From positions 1 through 5,310 of the forward strand of contig PWZC01000335.1 in assembly GCA_003567615.1 (NCBI GenBank): a DNA stretch of 5,310 nt, written 5' to 3'. This stretch comes from Gemmatimonadota bacterium (GTDB taxonomy: Bacteria > Gemmatimonadota > Gemmatimonadetes > Longimicrobiales > Gaopeijiaceae). Under the pieces are notes generated by a model. The model searched no databases and was not told where the DNA came from. It saw nothing but the letters and a program-made list of their open reading frames with translations. Every line of letters starts with the position of its first letter. Positions within the stretch are counted from its first letter, which is position 1. Position numbers and translations under genes: made by a program. Of this stretch, positions 1-5,310 are shown in pieces.

Positions 1-381
1 CTGGCCGAGGCGGATCAGGCCCGGGCCCGGGCTGAGCGGTCCTGGGCGCAGGGAATCCAGGCCGAGGTGGAACGGGAACTCACCCGGCTGGAGCTGGATC
101 AGGAACATCGGGCGGAGGTGGGCCGGCGCCTTCAGGCCGAACTCGACGCCGCCGCGGATCGGTTGGACGGAGCGCTTCTCCGTTGGACCGAGGGGGTGGA
201 CCGATGGATCGACGTGCTGCAGGCCGCTGACCGACTCACCGACCTGGAGGTGGAGGTCCTGGAGCATCATCTGGCGGTGGCGGACCTCATCATCCGACGG
301 CACAGGCTGACGGGTGCCATGGATCTTCTTCCCGACGCCCTCGCCCTTCATTCATCCACCTGGAGCCAGGTAGCGCCATGA
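1..381 (+). CDS. C-terminal part of a probable TolC-family outer-membrane channel protein (5' end outside window)
   Basis: The reading frame is open to the left edge and ends at TGA 379-381, leaving 126 visible residues. Visible residues 1-60 are a continuous charged, Ala/Arg/Glu-rich helix. They lead into a segment at 61-107 (RWTEGVDRWIDVLQAADRLT, then a second helix ending RRHRLTGAM). This resembles the end of TolC-family outer-membrane factors, where an R-Y/W-x-x-G turn is followed by a long helix with a 'vLdAq..L' pattern and a closing 'L..A.G'. Such proteins form the trimeric outer-membrane duct that completes tripartite exporters. Position supports this: the gene overlaps the adaptor gene by 4 bases, giving the common channel-adaptor-pump order. 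The GTG at 67 is not taken as the start, because the same helical frame continues upstream without a stop. Family assignment is inference from a short helical fragment; another coiled-coil periplasmic protein is possible. Confidence 0.72.
   Translation: MAEADQARARAERSWAQGIQAEVERELTRLELDQEHRAEVGRRLQAELDAAADRLDGALLRWTEGVDRWIDVLQAADRLTDLEVEVLEHHLAVADLIIRRHRLTGAMDLLPDALALHSSTWSQVAP
378..381 (+). other. ATGA stop/start overlap coupling channel and adaptor genes
   Basis: The TGA of the upstream gene (379-381) and the ATG of the adaptor (378-380) share bases. Only a weak, distant GGAG (362-365, 12 bases before the ATG) is present, so initiation probably relies on ribosomes terminating on the upstream gene. 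Translational coupling is inferred from the overlap. Confidence 0.8.
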
Positions 382-1439
382 TCTTTTGCCGGCATGTACC
401 ACTGCTCGGAACCCTGGCGCTGGCAGCCACCCTCCCGACCCTCTCAGGGTGTGGCGACGAGAGCGCCCCGGCGCCGCCCCCCTCGGCGCCATCGGTGGCA
501 GCCTGGACCGTATCGCTCCAGGACATGGAGACGGAGCGCCGATGGACGGGACGCCTGGCTCCCCTCCGGACCCTCACCGTGCAGGCCCCCCGGGAGGGGC
601 GGGTGGAGCAGCTCCTGGTGGACGAGGGAGATCAGGTGGAACGGGGGACTCCCCTCCTGCGCCTGGCCACGCCCGATCTTCGTGCCCGCCTGGAGGTCCT
701 TCGCGAACGCCGGGACCAACTGGCGGCTGAGCTGGCCCGGTGGGAAGGACTCGCCGCCCAGGGCGCCGCAGGGCCCGGGGAGGTGGCGGCGGCCCGCCTT
801 CGCCTCATGGATGCCCGGGAATCCCTGGTCGAGGCGGAAGCGCTGGACCGGAGCCAGGAGATCCGGGCTCCGGCCCCCGGGTCCGTCCACGGAGTCCGGG
901 TCTCGGTGGGGAGCACGGTGGAACGGGGGGAGCTCCTCCTGGAGTTGGACGACGACTCGGCGTGGGGGGTGACCATCGTCGTCGCCGCGTGGGAAGCCCC
1001 CCGTGCGGCGGACCTGGGGGCCCTCAGCGCCCGGGACTCGGAGGGGGTGGAGTTGGAGGTGGAGGGGGTGTCCCTGGCGGCCGGTGTCCACGACGGCTTC
1101 CTCCAGGCCGAGATCCGACTCCGGAACACCGCCTGGCCCCCCCGCGGGGTGGACGTGATCCACCGGGAGACCCGAGCCGCGCTCCTGGTGCCCTGGACGG
1201 CAGTGGCGGGAGAACGTGATGCCCAGTGGGTCGGCGTCCTTGTTCCATCTGATGGAACCGAGTTTTACACAGTGGAACGCCGGGAGGTGGTTCTGGGGCA
1301 GGCCTGGCCGGAAGGGGTGGAGGTCCAAAGCGGGTTGGATGAGGGGGAGCGTGTGCTTCGCTACGAACCGCGCTCCCATCCGGAGGGTCGTCAGGTCCGG
1401 ATCTCCACCGGGCCCGACCAGGCCCGGGAGACCCCGTGA
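378..1439 (+). CDS. RND efflux periplasmic adaptor (membrane-fusion protein), lipoprotein
   Basis: This 353-residue protein would bridge the inner-membrane pump and the outer-membrane channel. The N-terminus is a lipoprotein signal: Arg5, a hydrophobic stretch at 8-22, and a lipobox L22-S23-G24-C25, predicting lipidation of Cys25. A Pro/Ala-rich linker (about 31-40) follows. Next comes a split lipoyl/barrel-sandwich domain, with halves at about 64-97 (APREGRVEQLLVDEGDQVERG) and 161-190 (IRAPAPGSVHGVRVSVGSTVERG). Between them is a short alpha-hairpin at about 99-158. A beta-barrel region (about 195-262) and a membrane-proximal domain (about 266-341, with LVPWTAV and GLDEGERVL) complete the AcrA/MexA-like order. 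The ATG start lies in an ATGA overlap with the upstream stop and places the signal peptide correctly; a weak GGAG sits at 362-365. Length is normal to slightly short for the family. Substrate is not predictable from the adaptor. Family is confident; no specific gene name is justified. Confidence 0.93.
   Translation: MIFCRHVPLLGTLALAATLPTLSGCGDESAPAPPPSAPSVAAWTVSLQDMETERRWTGRLAPLRTLTVQAPREGRVEQLLVDEGDQVERGTPLLRLATPDLRARLEVLRERRDQLAAELARWEGLAAQGAAGPGEVAAARLRLMDARESLVEAEALDRSQEIRAPAPGSVHGVRVSVGSTVERGELLLELDDDSAWGVTIVVAAWEAPRAADLGALSARDSEGVELEVEGVSLAAGVHDGFLQAEIRLRNTAWPPRGVDVIHRETRAALLVPWTAVAGERDAQWVGVLVPSDGTEFYTVERREVVLGQAWPEGVEVQSGLDEGERVLRYEPRSHPEGRQVRISTGPDQARETP
635..929 (+). repeat. Direct 13-nt repeat marking the two lipoyl half-motifs of the adaptor
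   Basis: The 13-mer ggtggaacggggg occurs at 635-647 and again at 917-929. Both copies are in the same codon frame and encode V-E-R-G in the two halves of the split lipoyl domain (residues 87-90 and 181-184). The protein-level symmetry is expected for membrane-fusion proteins. The identical codons may be a trace of the internal duplication, or simply codon bias. Confidence 0.55.
1426..1439 (+). promoter_or_regulatory. Ribosome binding site and GTGA overlap fixing the GTG start of the pump gene
   Basis: A GGGAG Shine-Dalgarno-like sequence (1426-1430) lies 5 bases before GTG 1436-1438. The GTG overlaps the adaptor stop TGA (1437-1439) as GTGA. This supports GTG rather than a downstream ATG as the start, and keeps about 25 cytoplasmic residues ahead of TM1, as expected for RND permeases. 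Coupled translation with the adaptor is likely. Confidence 0.8.
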
Positions 1440-4400
1440 GTCGGCAGCCGCCTGCGCCATCCCAGGGTTTCCTGTCCCGGCTCCTGGAGGCGGCGGCTGA
1501 CCGTCGCCTGGCCCTCGGCGCCGCCGTTGCCATCGTGGTGATGTTGGCGATTCTTTCGCTCCTTCGAATGCCCGTCCAGCTCCTCCCGGAGATCCGCTAC
1601 CCCCAGATCCGGGTCATCTCCGACCTGCCCGGTCAGACCGCCCGGGTGGTGGAAGAGAGCGTCAATGAGCCCATCGAAGCGGCCCTTGGCGCCGTTTCCG
1701 GCATTGTTCGCCTGGAGAGCCGTTCCGGAGACGGACGTAGCTACCTCGACCTCTTCTTTGCGCCCGGGGCGGACCTGGATCGGGCGTTGAACGACGTCAC
1801 CCAGGCGGTGCAGCGGGCCCGGGCGCAGATCCCGGCAGGGTTTCCGGAGCCCCGCATCTTCGCCGTGTCCACTCTCCAGGAACCGGCCATGGAGATCGCC
1901 GTGGGATCTCCGGCCATGGATGTCCCGGAGATCCGACGCCGCCTGCGCGGGACCCTTCTCCCACGCCTCCGTGGGATCGCCGGGGTCGAGGCCGTCTACC
2001 TGGGTCGGGAGGAGACTTCGGAGGTGGCGGTGGATGTGGATCCGAGCCGCCAGGTGGCCGCGCGGATTCGTCTGCAGGATCTGGAGACGGTCCTTCTGGA
2101 CGCCACCCGCCCACCCCTCAGCTCTCCGCTTCGGGCACCTGGGTTCGAAGGGGTTGGGGTCCTGGGTGTTGAGGGGTGGTCGCCCGATTGGCTCGCGGCG
2201 CAGCCGGTCCCGGCTCTCGGAGGAGCGCTGAGCGTTCCCCTTGGTTCGGTGGCCACCGTCTCCCGGAGCCCCTCAGAAGAGCGCCTCTTCACCCGCCTCG
2301 ACGGTGTCCCCTCGGTCCTGGTCAGTGTCCACCGCTCTCCACGTGGGCATGCCCTTCGGGTGTCCAATGAGGTACGGGAGGTCCTTGAGGAGCTGGAGGG
2401 TACGACGCTCTTTGCCGACATGGAGGCCACCATCCTCTTCGACGATGCGGTGGTCACCCGCAGTGCGGTCTGGAGTACCGCCACCGCCGTCCTGGGCGGC
2501 GCGCTCCTGGCCATGCTCCTCCTGCTGATAGCCCTCCGGCAGCGCCGCTATGCACCGCTGGTGGCCGTGGTGGTGGGTGCCGGCCTGGCGGCGGCGCTGG
2601 TAGCGCTCTCGGCAGCGGGACAGACGCTGAACCTGCTGACGCTGGCGGGCCTCCTCCTCTCGGTGGGGCTCGGGCTGGATTACGCCATCATCTACTTCGA
2701 TCGCCTGGACCGCTCCCATGGGGACGAGGGCGCCCCACACATCCGTGCCATGGAAGAGGTGGCCGGACCGCTTCTCGGTGCCCTTCTCACCACGCTGGCC
2801 GCCGTCCTCCCCTTCCTGCTGGTGGAGGGAATGGTGGCCCTTCTCTTCCGCCCGCTCATCTGGACCGTGGTGGCGGCCGGGATCTTCTCGTTCTTCTTCG
2901 CGGTGGTGGTACTCCCGGCCTTCGCCCGGCAGAGCGGAACGGCCCGGACCGACAACCAGGGACGCCGAGGCTCGATCCTCCGTCACCCCTGGCTGGCTCC
3001 GATCCGTTCCCCCTGGGGTGCATGGGGAGCCACCCTGGGGCTCGGGGTCGTTCTTCTGGTGGGCGGGCGTAGCCTGCCCTTCGAGGTACTCCCGGTGGTG
3101 GATGACGGATTCGTGGATGTGCGTATCGTGCATCCCTCGGGGATTCCGCTGGCCGGGATGGATCGGATTGCACGGTCCGTGGAGGGAGCACTCCAGGAGG
3201 TGGACGGTACAGCGGCCCTATCCACCACGGTGGGGGGGTATTTCCGGGAAGGACTCCCCGCCTTCCGACCGGCCTCGTCCGACTTCATGGTCCGGGTCGA
3301 TCTCAGTGGGGGAGTCACCTCGGAGGCGTGGGCCCGGGAGGCCCGGGCAGCCGTAGCCGACGTGGGAATCCCCGGGCTCCAGGTCACTATCACGCCACCG
3401 CGCATCCGGGGCGTTCAGACCCGCCTCGCCGAGGACGACCTCATCGTGGTGCTCTCCAGGGATGACGGGGACCTCCTGGCCCTGGCGGAGTTGGAGACTC
3501 CGGTGGTGGAACGACTCCGGGAGGTACCAGGCCTCACCGGAGTCAGGCGTCTCCGGGGAGGGGCCAGTCCGCGCTGGCAGGGCATTCCCCGCCTGGACCG
3601 CCTCACCGCCGTGGGGCTGGGGCCCGACGGGCTCGAACGGGCCATGGCCTACGCGCTGGAGGGCCGGGTGCTCTCGGAGCGGATGGATGGAGGTGAGCCC
3701 CTTGCCCTCCGGATTCGCTACGACCGGCAGGTGGCCGGCGGCCCCGACGCCCTCACCGCCGTTCCCATCCTGGCCGGGTTGAACGGCACCCTTCGTCTTG
3801 CCGATGTGGTGGACTTCCAGTTGGTGGAGGAACCGACCCACATCGAGCGGAGGGAGGGGAACCGGGTGGTGCGGGTGGCGGGTCAACTGGACCCGGCGGG
3901 GCCCGGCGCCGGCGAGGTGGCTCGCTCTGTCCGGGAGGTTATTCGGGAGGCGGATTTGCCGGAGGGAACCCGCTGGTGGCTCGAAGGGGAGATCGATGCC
4001 ATCCAGGAGACGTCCCGCACCTTCGGGGTATCCCTGGGCCTGGCCCTGATCCTGGTCCTTGGAGTCCTCTCCATCCAGTATGGATCGCTGGCTTTCGCCG
4101 TCGCCGGGGTCCTGACCATCCCCCTCACCGCCGCAGGGGCCGTGGCACTCCTGGCCCTGCTGGGGCGACCCCTGGACGGGATGGTGCTGGCAGGCCTCCT
4201 CATCGCCGTGGGCATCGTGGCCAACAATGTGATCCTGGTCCTGTCCGAGGCGGCACGGATGGGTGCCCTGTCAGGTCAGGAACAGGGCCTTCCCCTCCGG
4301 GAAGCGCTGGACCGAGCGGCCGACTCCCGGCTCCGCCCCATCACCCTCACCGTCCTGAGCACGGCGCTGGGGATGAGCCCACTCCTGCTGGGAGGGGTCG

Positions 4401-4585
4401 AGGTCTTCGGACTCCTCCAACCCCTCGCCATCGCCCTCATCGGATCCCTCCTCCTCTCCATTCCCGTGGCCTGCCTCATTCTCCCGGGAATCGCCGCCTC
4501 CCTGGCGGGACTCACGATCCCTGGACCTGCCAGGCTTCGGGGATCCCCAGACCCTGCTCCAGACGCCGACGCAGGATCGTCATGA
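1436..4585 (+). CDS. RND-family efflux permease (AcrB/CusA-type, ACR_tran)
   Basis: This is a full-length 1049-residue inner-membrane RND permease, expected to export a substrate in exchange for protons as a trimer. TM1 lies at about 25-43. It is followed by the family signature L-P-E-I-R-Y-P (50-56), PGQTARVVEESVNEPIE (65-81) and the first periplasmic porter half to about 342. TM2-TM6 lie at about 343-495 and TM7 at about 527-545. The second porter half spans about 546-860, and TM8-TM12 about 862-1022. Each membrane half has the expected order, and the periplasmic loops are of normal size (about 300 residues each). TM4 carries Asp415-Tyr416 (GLGLDYAIIYFDR) instead of the Asp-Asp of AcrB. TM10 carries Asn930-Asn931 (GIVANNVILV) where AcrB has Lys-Asn. 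TM11 keeps Arg967-Pro968 (RLRPITLT). The last 24 codons overlap a convergent gene and encode a Pro/Asp-rich tail that lacks family character. It is third in the channel-adaptor-pump operon. Drug/lipid versus metal substrate cannot be settled from what is visible. Confidence 0.95.
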   Translation: MSRQPPAPSQGFLSRLLEAAADRRLALGAAVAIVVMLAILSLLRMPVQLLPEIRYPQIRVISDLPGQTARVVEESVNEPIEAALGAVSGIVRLESRSGDGRSYLDLFFAPGADLDRALNDVTQAVQRARAQIPAGFPEPRIFAVSTLQEPAMEIAVGSPAMDVPEIRRRLRGTLLPRLRGIAGVEAVYLGREETSEVAVDVDPSRQVAARIRLQDLETVLLDATRPPLSSPLRAPGFEGVGVLGVEGWSPDWLAAQPVPALGGALSVPLGSVATVSRSPSEERLFTRLDGVPSVLVSVHRSPRGHALRVSNEVREVLEELEGTTLFADMEATILFDDAVVTRSAVWSTATAVLGGALLAMLLLLIALRQRRYAPLVAVVVGAGLAAALVALSAAGQTLNLLTLAGLLLSVGLGLDYAIIYFDRLDRSHGDEGAPHIRAMEEVAGPLLGALLTTLAAVLPFLLVEGMVALLFRPLIWTVVAAGIFSFFFAVVVLPAFARQSGTARTDNQGRRGSILRHPWLAPIRSPWGAWGATLGLGVVLLVGGRSLPFEVLPVVDDGFVDVRIVHPSGIPLAGMDRIARSVEGALQEVDGTAALSTTVGGYFREGLPAFRPASSDFMVRVDLSGGVTSEAWAREARAAVADVGIPGLQVTITPPRIRGVQTRLAEDDLIVVLSRDDGDLLALAELETPVVERLREVPGLTGVRRLRGGASPRWQGIPRLDRLTAVGLGPDGLERAMAYALEGRVLSERMDGGEPLALRIRYDRQVAGGPDALTAVPILAGLNGTLRLADVVDFQLVEEPTHIERREGNRVVRVAGQLDPAGPGAGEVARSVREVIREADLPEGTRWWLEGEIDAIQETSRTFGVSLGLALILVLGVLSIQYGSLAFAVAGVLTIPLTAAGAVALLALLGRPLDGMVLAGLLIAVGIVANNVILVLSEAARMGALSGQEQGLPLREALDRAADSRLRPITLTVLSTALGMSPLLLGGVEVFGLLQPLAIALIGSLLLSIPVACLILPGIAASLAGLTIPGPARLRGSPDPAPDADAGSS
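4512..4585. other. Convergent coding overlap of 74 bases between pump and MotB-like genes
   Basis: The plus-strand pump stop (TGA 4583-4585) lies beyond the minus-strand MotB-like stop (complement of 4512-4514), so both genes use the same 74 bases. They encode pump residues 1026-1049 and the last 24 residues of the MotB-like protein. No spacer exists and no convincing intrinsic terminator is present at the junction. Only short palindromes are seen (4520-4534 and 4539-4548), without a T-run. Confidence 0.85.
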
Positions 4586-5310
4586 TGTCATCCCGACTGA
4601 ACAGGACCTCGACCCGTCGGTTCTGGGCCCGCTCTTCCGCAGTATCGTTCCCGGTCACCGGCCGGAACTCGCCATATCCCTCGACCCGGATGGCGTCCGT
4701 GTCGTGCCCCTGGGCGACCAGCTCCCTGGCAACCCCGGCGGCCCGGGCCGCCGAGAGCTCCCAGTTGGAGGGAAAATGGACGGTCTGGATGGGCACGTCA
4801 TCGGTATGCCCCGAGACCACAGCGGGAGCCTCCAGCGCCGTCGTGATCTCTCCCAGTGCCTGGATCATCCAGAGAGCGTCCTGATCCAGGGCGGCGGAGC
4901 CGGAGTCGAAAAGGGTGGTGGAGAGGATGCGCAGCCGGACCCCGTCCTCGCTGCGAAGGACCGAGAACACCTCCTCCAGGTCGTTCTCCTCGATCAATTC
5001 CTCCAGCCGGCGGGCGATCTGCTCCAGGTAGGCGTCGGTGATGGCGAAGATACGCAGGTCGTCGGGGAGGATCTGAACCTCCTGGGAAATCCGGGTTTCA
5101 GGCTGCTCCAGCGGAACGACCGACGGCGATGCCGACGGCTGGACCGGGATCAGCGAGATGGTGCTGAAGGCGTCCTGGAGGGACTGGCTGGCCTCGGCGA
5201 ACTGCTCCACCCGGAGTTCCGACATGGAATAGAGAAGGACGAAGAAGGTGAGGAGGAGGGTCATGAGATCGCCGAAGGTGGCGAGCCAGGGGGGAAGCCC
5301 CTCTTCCTCC
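4512..5310 (-). CDS. motB: MotB-type flagellar stator protein with OmpA peptidoglycan-binding domain (N-terminus outside window)
   Basis: The frame is open to the right edge, with 265 residues visible. The first in-frame ATG (5262-5264) is not the start: the codons before it encode EEEGLPPWLATFGDL, completing the MotB membrane motif W-L-A-T-F-G-D-L-M-T-L-L-L-T-F-F-V-L-L-Y-S-M-S. The Asp at visible residue 14 (5268-5270) matches the proton-carrying Asp of MotB. After the TM (about 9-30) come an amphipathic plug-like segment (31-50), a Pro/Ser-rich linker (about 53-72), and a C-terminal OmpA/MotB domain: FDSGSA (134-139), GHTD (167-170), NWELSAAR (182-189) and NRRVE (230-234). MotB and MotA form the stator that anchors to peptidoglycan and turns ion flow into torque. 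Only a short cytoplasmic N-terminus should be missing. A motA-like partner is expected upstream, beyond the right edge. Stators of non-flagellar machines share this architecture, so the flagellar role is likely but not proven; the symbol reflects the family. Confidence 0.9.
   Translation of the reverse strand, partial: EEEGLPPWLATFGDLMTLLLTFFVLLYSMSELRVEQFAEASQSLQDAFSTISLIPVQPSASPSVVPLEQPETRISQEVQILPDDLRIFAITDAYLEQIARRLEELIEENDLEEVFSVLRSEDGVRLRILSTTLFDSGSAALDQDALWMIQALGEITTALEAPAVVSGHTDDVPIQTVHFPSNWELSAARAAGVARELVAQGHDTDAIRVEGYGEFRPVTGNDTAEERAQNRRVEVLFSRDDIMTILRRRLEQGLGIPEAWQVQGS

Noticed and set aside
19..32. Perfect 14-base palindrome gcccgggcccgggc
   Set aside because: It arises from an Ala-Arg-Ala-Arg codon run in GC-rich DNA and sits inside a coding helix, so no operator function is supported.
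67..69. GTG as the start of the first gene
   Set aside because: The same frame continues upstream to the window edge as uninterrupted helix-type sequence. The gene is truncated by the window and does not start here.
444..1460. Long minus-strand open frame (338 codons) opposite the adaptor gene
   Set aside because: It is His/Pro/Gly/Arg-rich with no domain character and mirrors a well-supported plus-strand gene. Such frames are a by-product of high GC.
2273..3133. Minus-strand open frame (286 codons) opposite the pump gene
   Set aside because: The composition is low-complexity and charged, and it lies wholly antisense to conserved RND membrane segments.
4520..4548. Palindromes cctgg-acctg-ccagg (4520-4534) and ggggatcccc (4539-4548) as a bidirectional terminator
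   Set aside because: The stems are only 5 bp, there is no T-run on either strand, and both lie inside two coding regions.
3976..4884. Plus-strand 302-codon frame spanning the pump end and the MotB-like gene
   Set aside because: It is Pro/Gly/Arg/His-rich, out of frame with the pump and antisense to a clear OmpA domain, so it is a shadow frame.
5262..5264. ATG (minus strand) as the start of the MotB-like gene
   Set aside because: It would remove the conserved W-x-x-x-F-G-D-L motif, including the membrane Asp, which is encoded in frame just upstream.

Overview
The window is a compact, GC-rich stretch of a diderm (Gram-negative-type) bacterial chromosome with essentially no intergenic DNA. The evidence for a diderm is a lipoprotein-anchored periplasmic adaptor, an RND inner-membrane pump and what looks like an outer-membrane channel gene. 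A MotB-type stator gene suggests a flagellated organism. Codon use is strongly biased to G/C third positions, which explains the many long shadow reading frames. The style would fit a high-GC phylum such as Gemmatimonadota, but no taxonomic marker is present and this is only a guess.

Layout. Bases 1-381 (+) are the 3' end of a gene cut by the left edge, probably a TolC-family outer-membrane factor. Bases 378-1439 (+) encode an HlyD/AcrA-type membrane-fusion lipoprotein. Bases 1436-4585 (+) encode a full-length RND permease of 1049 residues. The three genes are joined by 4-base stop/start overlaps (ATGA and GTGA), so they look like one translationally coupled operon in the order channel, adaptor, pump. 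On the minus strand, 4512-5310 is a MotB-type stator/OmpA-domain protein. It is cut by the right edge and its 3' end runs 74 bases into the end of the pump gene (convergent overlap).

How they work together. The three plus-strand genes would make a tripartite envelope-spanning exporter: pump in the inner membrane, adaptor in the periplasm, channel in the outer membrane. The substrate cannot be read from the sequence. The MotB-like gene is functionally separate. It would anchor a proton-driven stator to peptidoglycan, and a motA-like partner is expected just beyond the right edge.

I do not see a novel system here. The points most worth a second look are the Asp-Tyr (not Asp-Asp) pair in TM4 of the pump together with Asn at the TM10 lysine position, a partly degenerate tip motif in the adaptor hairpin, the convergent coding overlap, and a terminator-like hairpin inside the adaptor gene.
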